From: Thuidium tamariscinum
Lineage: Eukaryota > Streptophyta > Bryopsida > Hypnales > Thuidiaceae
Length of the DNA stretch: 64,000 nucleotides
Reading direction: 5' to 3'
NCBI GenBank assembly: GCA_947034885.2
Contig: OX344751.2
Location: 23,622,001-23,686,000 of the forward strand
Part shown: piece by piece, positions 37,192 through 48,700 of the stretch
Layout of the letters: every line of letters begins with the position of its first letter
Position numbering within the stretch: the first letter of the stretch is position 1
The notes under the pieces: model-generated
Database searches by the model: none
The model's input: the letters and a program-made list of their open reading frames with translations, nothing else
Told to the model about the DNA's origin: nothing
Made by a program: the position numbers and the translations under genes

Positions 37192-40100
37192 GTTGAGTTA
37201 CGTAGTTTAGCTTCCCTTACTTTATGGTCATCCATCCGAGTGGCTCAATAGAGGGTTGGAAAAGTCTCTCTAAATTCATGCCGGCCTCACATGGATCTTA
37301 CTAAAGCTTAGCCAAAGCTCTTTTTGATGGGCATGAACTCGGGATTAACTTCAATTCCAAGCTTAGTCCACCACAAACTTCCACAAATCATGTTCTTCCT
37401 CTGGTTTGCGCCCCTCGAAGTTCTACAATTCCCTCGGAACCTGAACTTCCAGTGAACTGAACTTGACTCCATTGCTCAGGTGACGAACAATTCTCCTTTG
37501 ATCCAGCAACTGCACTGCAGTCAGTCGCTGTTTCCTAGTAAGTTAACTGAAGATAGTTCTAGAAGACTTATTACCGAGAACTACTGTATGAACCCCACTC
37601 CCCAAGTCAATGACTGTCTGTCCCAGCTCCCCAAAAACCAAACCAGTGGAAAACTGAAAAAGAGGCTTTTCAATAAAACCTCTGGGTACTTTGTTCAGGA
37701 CTGTACCATCCTTGGTTGGAATGAAAGGAAAGGAAAGTTACTTTCATTTGGAGTTCCCATACGCTAAATAAAACGTGTCTTCGATCTGGGCCTCAAATCG
37801 GGTCTGTAAATTTTCCACAATTTCCAAGGAGCGGGCATTGGAATGCACACCCACCGGTCGTTTTCCTGTCCAAATTGCAGCCAGTAACATCCTTCCTTGG
37901 CTCCTCACGTTTATCAGAAGTTCGCAATCTCTGGAATGTACGGAGGTGTAACCTGAATAACTTTTTTTTTTAGATTGTTGAATGGAAGATTGCAAGTGAC
38001 ATTGCTTTGCAATTTGGGGTGGTTTCCATATTTCAAGGTTTTTGGAATATTAGAACACATCTGAGGTCAGTGGGTCGGTCAGTGGGTCAGTCAGTCGGTC
38101 AGTGGGTCGGTCGGTCATCGGGTCTCAGCTCTACCAAAGCATGAAGCTTGCCTTCAGTGACCAAGTTAGAACCATTGAAATCTGCAGGACTTCTGGTGCT
38201 AACACGAAGGCACTCATGCAGCTCATGGAGAATAAGAAAAAAACTTTTAAATTGTGTGGCAATGTACTTACAAGTGGTACACACACCATGTTGGAAAGTC
38301 CTTCTTCAATACATAAATTGAGGGTAAAAGTTTATTGCACTGATGAGTGGTGATGGAGCAGCATGAGCAGTGTCTCTGCTAGGCATGTTGGTAATTGGTG
38401 GCTACTTTTTCGCCTAGGAATAAAATCCGTCCTCTAGCTTTACTGTAAGTCCCCAACCCCTCCCCTCTCCCAAAATTTTAAAAGAAAAAGAAAAAAGAAA
38501 AAAGAAAAAGAAAAGAAAAGGTTTGCAGCACTGTGTCCTGAGCATCTGTCTGTGTACAAATTGAGAGCTCTGAAGAGAAGGCCCTCAACTGAAGATGTAA
38601 GTTACTCTCCACATGCAGACAATGCCCAATGTCACAAGAATAATAAGGGGACTTGAAAGACTTGCAGCCAAGCCAGCAAGCCTCAGGACAGGCCCCCCAA
38701 GCTTCAGCTTCAGCTAATTTTACCTTGCTTGGAAGAATTTTGGCCAACCCACCAAGAAAAGAAGCCAATGAAGCTTGTTAAGTTAAGCTGAACATATAAC
38801 TTCCAGTGAGATTTTAAAAGTATATCCACTGCAGACGGCACTTTGAATGTGAGAAAGTGTTGATGGAAGAAGTACCAGAACTTCCTTACTCCATCATGGA
38901 CGTGCAGAAATCATAAATTGGTCTAAATATAAACTACTGCTCCAGTAAATATTCTGCTAAATATAATACTTCGCAGGTAACTTAAATGTTTAGCTGATTC
39001 AATGAATGGGAGCCCACCAGCAGCACTGCTTACCACAATGACATTTACACAACTTATTATTATGACCTCATCTACTTATGTTAGGCCCAAAGTAGGGGGA
39101 AATAAAAATAAAATATACTGTCAAGGGTGGTTCACTAGCTAGTACAGTTCTTCCACGTGTAGTAATAAAAATGTCCTGAACTGAAGGTATATTATTTTCT
39201 CCCTCCCTCACTGTGGCAGTTTATGGGTTGACCTTCTATTAAGGTAAGCTTACTTACTTATTGGGAAAGCAGCCCTTCAATGCGCAGCCATACCCCTGGA
39301 TTCCTTATTCCCCCATTAGCCCATTCACATGGAAATGGGTTTCCTAGCCTTCTTCTTATTAACTTACCTTGACCCAGTGGTGGGCACGCAGAAGGGGCTC
39401 ATGCTTGGGTGAAGTTCACTAAATTTGGAAAGAAGTTGAGGGGCAACTGAATTGTGCAGCATACCATAAGGTAGAAGCACCCATTACAGCCAAAGTTAGC
39501 AGTTTCAGCATAGTTGGAGGCACTTTTTCCTATAAAGAGTATTTTTGTAGTATTGGCAACTGAAAATCATGAATTTAAAAAAAAAAATAGAATTTTTGGA
39601 CAAGGCATCTAATTTCTGTGAATTTTCAAAATAGGACTTAGTAGAGCACCTAAATCTGCACTCCTAGTAAATCTGCCTAGATTCTCACACCAAAATCTAA
39701 AATAATGAGAGCCCACCAACCACAACTAAAGTTTCAAGGTACTAGTGGGGACACTTTATAGGAAACTCTAATGTCAAAGTATGAATACACTGAAAATAAT
39801 GGGTGCTTCTACCTTATAACCTAACCAGCTTTAAGTTACATTGGTGTAATGTAATGTATGTTCCATTTGTTATAATTTTTTTTTAATCAATCAATTAAAC
39901 AAACAATGCATGTTTGGTTGGGGGCACCGCACTTGAAGTGTGCAGTACGCTCTATTGTTGCCATCCAGTAACTTACTCCCATGCTTTTTGATCTTCCAAG
40001 GAGTGCCACCCCAAGCCAAACATGCTGGTTTTGTGTGCGTGTGTTGCTTGGATCCGTGAAGTTATGTGGTTCCTTGGTTGGGGGTTTAGTTTAGCAACTT

Positions 40101-40444
40101 GTGAGGTGGAATGGGGCCTTATCCCATACTCATTGGCAGACTGATTTAGCAGGCAGTTACAAATCCGGCATGGCTCCAATCTCAAACCCCCAGCAGGATA
40201 TCTGAAGTGGGCACATTTGTAGATAGGGAGGCGCAGCTGATTGTGCACCTGGAGTTGGAAAAATGCGGACACTACCTTACTATGGAGGACACAACCCAAA
40301 CTGGCAATACAAGCAATCCACTGTCTATGATTTCTTACAGTACCAACTGGAGGTCATTTCCTAGACCATTGTTGAAATCAATATGAAACAAATCAAAATT
40401 AAGTAGGCGTCAACAAATTGGCAATGAGTAGGTGTCCTTCAAAG
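37192..40444. other. Mixed-composition intergenic DNA, no gene supported
   Basis: It is less AT-rich than its neighbours and has several frames of 60-108 codons on both strands, but none has a recognisable domain, an in-phase chain of exons or consistent start codons. It carries a GTCAGTGGGTCGGTCAGTGG-type minisatellite (38066-38124) and an AAAAGAAAAAAGAAA purine tract (38479-38520). It could be an old non-coding transcript or retroelement relic. Confidence 0.45.
38066..38124. repeat. GTCAGTGG/GTCGGTC minisatellite
   Basis: A run of 4-bp GTCA/GTCG/GTGG units. The same CGGTC/GACCG vocabulary recurs in the GC-rich islands near 57060, 57200 and 63920. Confidence 0.85.
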
Positions 40445-41197
40445 TTAACCCTTTAAATTTCTTAACTATGATTTCTCCAAAAAGACTCTAAACCTCACAT
40501 TTCTATGTATCTATGTATCTATGTATCTATGTATCTAAAAATGTCCATAATGTTGGTGCTTCTTCAAATTCTTATTTCAAAGCAAGTTGACTACATGCTT
40601 GAAAATTTTCATTGCATTTGAAATTGTACAACATATAGGAAAAAAATAGTAAGAAGAAACGGTAGTAGAAGATGATTCAAAACACTAAATTGTTGATAAT
40701 TTAGTTATGAGAATTGAAAAATGACAACTGCAATGGTTGTAATGTTAAAATAAAAAACCTGAATCCTATAATTCTAATTTTTTTGAAAAATATTGAAAAT
40801 TGAGCCAAATAAAGGACTTCAAAGATTTATTTTAGAATAAGGAATCTATAATCGCTTGCAAATAAAACTTCCTCATAACTTTCATCTAATCTATCAAGAT
40901 GGAATGATTAAAAGATTTCCATATATATATAAATCTAAAAATTCAATTTCAATTTTTTGTAAAAATAATGATTTTTTTTATCTACATGCATTGTATAGGT
41001 AGTGGAAAAAAAACATATCATATAATAACTTTTTGACCATATTGCCAAAATTTATGAAAATTGTTGGGCTTTAATGATATTCCTTGTCCATATATTGCGT
41101 AAAATTTCAAAGATAAATAAATAAAAACTTCATTTGTAGTCAGCTACTTAAAATTTCTATGTTGCCAAAAAACTAAACTTAGTCTTGTAAGGGTTAA
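40445..41197. mobile_element. TTAA-flanked TIR element, internally deleted
   Basis: The edges are TTAACCCTTTAAATT and CTTGTAAGGGTTAA, slightly decayed. The body matches the 10606 and 30368 copies (ACAACATATAGGAAAAAA, TTATTTTAGAATAAGGAATC) but lacks part of the left portion. That part is replaced by a TCTATGTA microsatellite at 40502-40537. Confidence 0.8.
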
Positions 41198-42471
41198 GCA
41201 TTTTGAAAACACATTAACCACAAGTCAAGGGACACATTTAGAGGTAGACTATGGTACAAATTGGGAATAGGGATGCTTTTGGGTGTTTCTACCTTGAGTA
41301 GTAGTAAGGTAGGTACCCAAAATTGTCACATTTTGCTAGTGTACATAGTTCCTATCATTAAACTAATTAAAAATTTCATATTTTCTTGTTGACAAGTTAA
41401 AGAAGGTTCCAGTGCACCAAAGAATGAAAAGATTTAAAATATAATATGCAAAAGTTATGAAGGAACAAAGTTTGGTTCTAAAATCATTTTTTCAATATAG
41501 GTACACAATTGATTATTTTTGGAAATGTCTGCAAAGGGAAGATGGAAGTTTAAGGTTAGTGGTACATTTGGAGGTGGGCCACTTTACATTCATTCCTACA
41601 TTTGTAACACCCACCCATCCCTTATACAAAGAAACATAGTTGAGATTTTCTTTTAGTTTGTTAGATGTGAATTTGAATTTCAAAAGTGTTATGAATTTTA
41701 AATGGAAATATATTTGAAGCTAAATATGTGACTATCCAAATGGAATAAATTGTGACAAGTGGTAGTGATGCTATGCATTTCATATAATAAATATGGTAAG
41801 ATATTCTATATTATATCAATAGGAGGCCAAGAATTTTTCCTAGTTAATCCCTAAATGCTCAAGGAACAACTTTTGGTCATTGTCCAACTACAAGCACAAT
41901 ATCTTGATATAGAAAAAACACTTTTTTTCTTGCTTTGAAGATATTAGATTGCCTTTCAATATTCATACTCACAATTAAGATAGCTATGGTCATACAAAAA
42001 AACTATCAGAGAAATAGCACAAAGTGTTAAGAATTTGAATAGTTTTAAGAAAAATAAAAATTGGGAGAAGGTGTGGGTGTTCTCATTACTAAATCTTATG
42101 TGTTTTTCACAAATTGATTAAAAAAAAATTCAATCCCATGAAAATTCAAATTCTAAAGATAAAAAATTGTATTTTTGGTGAATTTTTGAAATTATATCTT
42201 CAAAATTCATTTGAAGGAAATCTAAAAATATTTTAATAATTTTGACCCTACAAAGTACTTTCTACACATTACCTTCTTTAATACAAACTTCCAAAAAATT
42301 ATATAATTTACATATTATAACACATTTTCATTTTGTCTGAACTTCTTGGGCTTCTAGATATTAAAATAGAAGAAAAGACAATTTTTTTGGAGACCTAAGT
42401 TTTTTCGAAGAAAGTAAACCAAAAAAAAATATTAGAAAGTATAGGGCGAGCTCCAAGAGAATAAAAAGGAC
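41198..42471. other. AT-rich intergenic DNA
   Basis: No gene. A small hairpin at 41281-41325 (GGGTGTTTCTACCTT against AAGGTAGGTACCC) looks like two AGGTAG-type element ends joined tip to tip, a relic of a deleted element. Confidence 0.45.
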
Positions 42472-42804
42472 ATAAGGTAGAAGGCTCTTAAATGGAGCGG
42501 GTTCTAAAATAGTGCCCTACCTTAAATGTACAGTATTTGTACATACTTCTTTTTCATAGCCTTTAGTAGTATAGTGAGAGTGTATATTTTAGCTAGGGCA
42601 CCATTTTAGAGCCCTATGCCATTTCAACTTCAAAATTTGATAACTAATTCCACAGAGCTCTAAAACATATGAAATGACTTGAGTTAGATGTCAAGTCCAC
42701 TTGTCTTTCAAGGAAAAAATACTGAAAAATATTTCAAGATGTTTCACCTCCCGAAAATTCAGTTTCAGCCCTTAAATGGGTGATTACTGAGCCTTCTACC
42801 TTAT
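42472..42804. mobile_element. AGGTAG-type TIR element
   Basis: 16-bp perfect ends ATAAGGTAGAAGGCTC (left) and GAGCCTTCTACCTTAT (right), with TA included at each tip as possible target duplication. The interior word AACTTCAAAATTTGATAACT and the ATTAGATGTC-CCACTTGTC block recur at 36441-36764 and, inverted, at 53926-54316. Non-coding. Confidence 0.75.
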
Positions 42805-45800
42805 TAGAACAAAAACCACAACCACAACTAAATTACTTGATGTCCCATCACATAGAAGAGAAGTCCTAAGCCATACCATCTTAGCATGATTCAAGGCTAT
42901 TTTTCAAATAAGCTACCGTACTCTAGATTGGCTTGAGACCAAGTGTTATGATTGAAGATCCACACTTTTTTTCTAACCAAGAGAGCCAAACAACAAACCC
43001 CTAGAATAGAGACCAAAGACAATTTTTTTCCAACTTGACTAAAAATAGTATACAAAACAAAAGATGAACTTTATGATAACAATTCAATCAAAGATATTTT
43101 GGGCTAAGCACAAAATAAACTTTTTCTTCAAACTTCAAAACACTAACAATTTGCAAAGTCTATATCCAAAAAAATTAGTAGCTTCTAATATGTGTTGTCA
43201 ATATTCTTGTTAAAGATCCAACTAAATATGACTTTAGAAGTCATTTAGGCCTATCAAATTGATTTTATTGACCTAGTATGTACAAATCAAATCACTAGAT
43301 AAGTAATTGTCAACCTTCTTTGCTCTTTTTAATATAGTTTTAAAACTTTAAAACCTATGAAAATCAAAATTTCAAAATCTAATATTTTCAAATATGAAAA
43401 ACATGATTATTGAATTCTAATCACATACAATTTATATTGAATATTTAACTCTTTCATGTTACTATTGGAGACAACTAGCCTATTCAAATAATGTCTTGAG
43501 GGATTTCTATTATGTCATATTATTATTAGATAGTCGGTCCTTGGATTGTATCATTGGATGATTAATGATGAAAATATTTTGTTCTTTAAAACATGAACTT
43601 TTCATTATTCAAATATGTAGGTATATTTAGGAGAATTTTTAGGTAATTAATAATGGCATGTTATATGTCATGTCAAGCATACTAAACACTATGTTTCATT
43701 GTTTGAAAAGACAACTATGTTACTTATCATGAATTGATACAAAAAGAATTCTTTATATCTCGTCTAAAATAAAGGATTGAAATGGAAACCTACAGACATT
43801 ATTAAACAAAGCTCAAAATTAGAGGTTGAAACTATAGTTTATTAGAAAGTATTAGAAGGTTGTAGATTCACTTGTTCATACATAGTCAACTATAGATATA
43901 TAGAGTGCACCCCACCCCACCCCCATTGCAAGAACTATAAACATGTCAAAAAAGTTGTCCAAACTATTAAGCCATTCACAACACTTTTTATGGTGAAGAA
44001 TCATGACAAATACCATTGATTCAAATATTTTTTTCCTTGCATAAAGTCATAATTATAAATGAATTCAATTTTATAACACCCACTAAGGTAACAACACCTA
44101 ATTGCAACCCCTTTCTAAACCCAAGTTTTACATATTCTTGCCTAAAATGTAATCCTATTGTTCATGACAGTAAGGTTGGTTTTCAAAATGACTCTTTCAA
44201 TACTATGAAAATTTAGAGTTTATCCATACAGTGTTCTAAAAATGCATTCTAAAAACATTTAAAATCCACCCCTTTTTGACTACCAACAAGCCCCCCACAA
44301 AATCTTTTCGAATATAATAATATCGAAGATCTATAGTGAATCAATGTTTTGAAAGAATTGTTGGTTAGTTCTTTCTTGGTGCCTTTAGGAAAATAACTCA
44401 TTGGAATGTGAAAATGGAGGATCCAAAATTAGACGAAAAAAATGGTAGGACCAACAACCAACTAATTTGCAAAATAACAAGGTGGATGTAGCCATTGCTT
44501 TTGGATGAAGTTCTTAGACTTTAACCACTTGCCATTTCAAATCCAAGGCTAAAATCCAAGTTGCTCAATGCAAGTCTATTCATAAACAAGTTGTATATTA
44601 TTTTAGGATTGATCATGGTGGTCAACCCCTACTCCTTCATCCATGTCTATGTGATGTAATGAAATTTGGATTTTAGTTTCAAAATTGGTATTTATTTAAG
44701 AAAGAAGCCAAGATTGTAGTATTTGCAAATTTGAAGTTGAAAGAAAGCATTACAAAAAAATCCACCCTACAAAGGCTTATCAACCCTTGAATGTTGATGT
44801 GGACACCAAACATCTAATTGATGATAGTTGCTTTCTCTATTGGATGAAAGTACAACTATTCATCCTTGGAATTTTGTGTGGAAAGGGGATATCTTCTAGG
44901 GTATTTTGAATTACAATGAGTGCTTTGGAAAAAATTTGAACAAGCAATTCCCACATATCAAAATGGATGATTTCATGGTCATCACAATTTGTCCTTCAAA
45001 GATTAATTTTTGTTCGATTTGAAAGTGTAATGTGAATATAGAAAAAAAAAATTGAAATTGTCAATTTAATGTGGCACTTGCCTTTTGTAGTGCTACATCA
45101 TTTTAATTTTTGATTTTTTTGGAATTGCATTGCTATAGAAGCAATCTCATGGCATTCTGTAGAATCTAAATTTTTTGTAATGTGGTTGGTAAGAATATGA
45201 CACTAGAAGAAACCTCCAAGAAAAAATTGTATAGGATATTGACCAAGGCGAAGGAAATTCTAAAAAAAAACATGCTAACAAGGAAGGCAAAGCTTGATAA
45301 GGAATACTTGGGTTCTTTTTGTTAAAATTCACAACAAGGAAATTGTTTGACATAAGCATCCATTCAAAAATGGATGAAATATGTGATCAATGATTGAAAA
45401 ATTTGTAATCGTCTATTATGAGGATTTTATGCATCAAACAAAGATTATAGAAAGATTTTGGGAAATAATCTACTTACTTTTTGAATGAGACATTTCTTGG
45501 TAAAGACTGAAGAGAAAGAAAGGATGCAACTTGTGCCCAACAAATTGTACTTTCAATTGCTTCTACAAAGAGGAGGTAATTTACTAGGATTTTCTCTAAA
45601 AACTTCCGAAACCCTACATAACATTATATATTGTCCCTAAGGATTTCCTAGATTGGAAGGTATAACTTTACAAAGATACCTTCTTGTTGCGACTTTAGTT
45701 GAATCTACATTGTTAAAATTAACTAAAATTTCCTATTTTACAATATTTTCAAGTAAACTTTTAATTAATTGTAACATTAGAGTAGTCCCAACATTTAAAG

Positions 45801-46774
45801 GAGTGAAATGCCCCTCAATATTGCTTAACCTCTTAAATCCCATTGTCCCATAAAGGAACAAAATGGATATGGGGCAAGCCCCTAAAATCTCAATATTTAT
45901 CATTCATTTTTGAAGTTTTGTGAATACAAGAAAACACATTAAGTATGTGGGACTACAATATTAATTTCAATCAATGCTTGGGAGCAAAAGTTATGGCAAA
46001 AAAAACCTTTATTTTAGGTGCAACAAGCAAAAAAACCATCACATAGAAAAAATAAAACTAAAAAAATGTATTTCTTGTAGATTGTAATTTTTTACACATA
46101 GGAAGCATTTCTTTTTGGATTTGGATTTGTTACGTGAAAGTTATGGACAATCTTTTGGAAAGGGGGGGGGGGGATGGGGGCAATGAGAACATCTTCTTAT
46201 ACCTGCTAGAACATCCTCACCATTGGAATTGTTGTGTTTCGATACCATCGTAGAGCAATTCATGATTTAGTTTTTTTGTTCAATCCTAAGTGTACTTCTA
46301 CTTAACATTTTTTTTAAATAATGAAAAGCAAATTTGTTTTTTTGAAATTATTTTCCTACTCTTTTGATTCAATTCTCAAACACAATTTTCTTTTAATTCA
46401 AAGTGTGTATTGCAAATATTTGGACAAATGGTAGCTGGGTCTTAGTCTGTAATTGCAAAAAGAATTCTTTAATTATGAATGCTAATATCTCTCAATCCTA
46501 TAGTCAACCTTCATAGAATTTTTACTATATGATTTCAAATAAGTGGATTAGTGAAGTATAAAATCTTACATTTAAATTTTAGAAGAAAAAAAAACTTTTT
46601 CTTTTTTCTTTATTCAAGGAACACAAAATAAATGCCATTGTTTCAATTTTTTTTTGACAAAAAAAATTGGACTTGAGACTTAATGGGTTAATAATGTTAT
46701 GTGTGTTGAATTGTTTATTTGGATGCAGTTACCTTACTAAGACTAACAAGTGAATTCTCATCTTGAACAAGACA
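42805..46774. other. AT-rich intergenic DNA, no gene
   Basis: Only short frames without domains. About 44820-45010 is one copy of a dispersed box (TTTTGTGTGGAAAGGGGATA ... AAAATGGATGATTT) also found at 52980-53180, 57950-58145 and 59990-60130. A G10 run occurs near 46163. Confidence 0.5.
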
Positions 46775-47028
46775 TTAAATCCTACCATCGAAGGTGGGCT
46801 CAATAGGGTGGATTTACCTCAGGGGAAAATGCAAGAATTTTTTATTTTTTTGCAAACAATTCTTTTCGCAAATTCTGAATTCATATTTACAATTGGAGAC
46901 TTCAAATTAGCTTGGTGAGACTCAAAACATACCCTAGACACGCCACAAAATAGGGGCTTTTTCTTCACTTCTACTCCAGTGAACCTAAAATTTACCCTAC
47001 TAGGCCCACCTTCGATGGTAGGATTTAA
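46775..47028. mobile_element. TIR element with long inverted ends
   Basis: The left end TTAAATCCTACCATCGAAGG continues into GTGGGCTCAATAGGGT. The right end is its near-exact inverse, ending CCTTCGATGGTAGGATTTAA. The arms are about 36 bp with a few changes. The interior contains an inverted copy of the block at 47217-47285. Confidence 0.8.
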
Positions 47029-47034
47029 CATCGA

Positions 47035-47300
47035 GCTCACCTTCAAAGATGAATTCTTCAGCTAACTAACTAACCTGTGAGGGTCAAGGTGAACTAGCCA
47101 CCTCACTCGACCACTCCAAGTAATTCCAAGGGTGCTACTAAAACAAAAATCCCCCTAATTTGTGCTTAACTAATTTACCTAGTAAGTTACACACCACCTA
47201 GCTAATTGGGGGCCTCTTATTGCAAATATGAATTCAGAATTTGTAGAAAATTTATTTGCAAGAAATAAAAAATTCCAGCGTTTTCCCAAGCGGCCGAGCG
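47035..47300. repeat. Dispersed repeat shared with 56700-56925
   Basis: The block runs from CTCACTCGACCACTCC through CTAATTGGGGGCCTC and GCAAATATGAATTCAGAA to TTCCAGCGTTTTCCCAAGCG. The same order is found at 56715-56910. Both copies pass directly into a GC-rich island, so the islands and this repeat probably belong to one larger element. Confidence 0.75.
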
Positions 47301-48700
47301 AGGGGTCAGTTCACCCCGGCCCCTGTAAGTGTACTTACCAGATTAACTACCAGATTAATTCAATTAGACTGCCCCAAGGGCCGTGGGAGCTTGGGAGACC
47401 CCAGAAGTTCAGAAGACCAGAACTGAGGGTGCCCCAGGCAGCACTACGATAGTACAGTGCAGCAGTGATTCAATAAGTAAGTTAAGGTACTTTATTAATT
47501 TGTGTAAGTTAATCAGGGCCTGGCCCCTCCTGACTGAATAAGTTACTTCACTTCCCCAGCCAGGCCAGGCAGGCCAGGAGGGTGGGCCCCCCCACAGGGC
47601 ATTGCAGGGCAGGGCAGGGCAGGGCACCAGGGCAGGGCAGGGCAGGGCACCAGGGCAGAGGGGAGGCCAGGCCAGGCCAGGGCGTCGGAGCAGGCCGGGC
47701 ATGCAGCCATGCACGCAGCGCGCGTGATGCAGGGACCCCCCATTGGGACCCCCCCTGGTCCCAGTCAGGACCACCACACGGTACCTCCCTACGCACCTAC
47801 TGTTTCCCGACAAACTAGACCTCATCATCAGACGGAGAGCCCTACTCGGCTTGCGACCCCCTTTCCTACCTGCCTGCCTACCTACCGAACCCCTCGAGCG
47901 GGGCGCCCAAGAACCCTAATGATCATATTCTACTCTTCCTCAGTGGTCCCAGGCTTGGGAAGGGAGGAAGGACCGTAGGATACTAATAACTCACAATAAC
48001 TGATGGTATTCTTTTGATTGATGGGTTTGGAAAATCAGCCAGGGCCCGTCCACTCAGACTTCTTTTTCTGTTTCTATTTTTAGAATTAAAAAATAATTTA
48101 AGACAAAAGAGAAGTCCCAGACAGACTTTCGTCATACAGGACTGTACCTTGAGTAAGTGATGGGGGGCCTGGCTGGGATCACTTCAGTACAGTACCTTGC
48201 TGGGATTTTAAAAAAACATGTATATACATATATTGGACACAAATAAAGGGGGACCTTTACTACCTTATTGGGATTAAAGGGAAGGAGAGGCTTTCCTTTT
48301 ATAACTTCACACACGAAAGGCCCTGGCTTTTGGGAAAAAGAAAAGGAAATGAAAAGAAAGAAATCGGGGGACGCACGCAGGACAGCGGGCCATCATTAGG
48401 GTTCTCTCTAATGGGCCTCGTGGGCAAAACTGGCTTCCTCCATTTAGAAATGGAGTCCATTGATTTGCTGGGAAAAGGGAAGAATTGGAACTGATTGGGG
48501 TTGGGGCCTTCAGTTGGGGGAGTTTGGGGGGTAGGGGCCGCGGAATCCAATCATGATGTTCCAGCAAATTCGGAGTCATTCGTGTCAAAACAAATCAATA
48601 ATTATAATGTTAATAATTGGTGGTTCCAGCTATTTGATGCACGGATTTGTCCTACCGGCCATGAAGGTCACATTCGGTAGAAACTAAGTCATTTTGGGTG
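47281..48700. other. GC-rich, simple-repeat-rich island 1
   Basis: There is an abrupt switch from AT-rich to GC-rich DNA, with GGCCA, GGGCA and CTACCTGCC short tandem repeats. Open frames of 60-139 codons on both strands follow from the lack of AT-rich stops and are low complexity (many A, P, G, W). I do not consider them genes. Confidence 0.6.
47607..47647 (+). repeat. GGGCA minisatellite with two G-quadruplex motifs
   Basis: Four GGG runs separated by CA occur at 47607-47624 and again at 47630-47647, within a 23-bp unit repeated twice (GGGCAGGGCAGGGCAGGGCA then CCA). Both satisfy the G3-loop pattern for intramolecular quadruplexes. Confidence 0.9.

Noticed and set aside
37480..40299. Possible gene in the mixed-composition region
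   Set aside because: Frames on both strands could not be joined through GT-AG sites into a protein with recognisable features.
47409..47978. Several overlapping frames of 66-139 codons in GC-rich island 1
   Set aside because: They overlap on both strands, consist of short tandem repeats, and mostly lack a plausible ATG. GC richness alone removes stop codons here.
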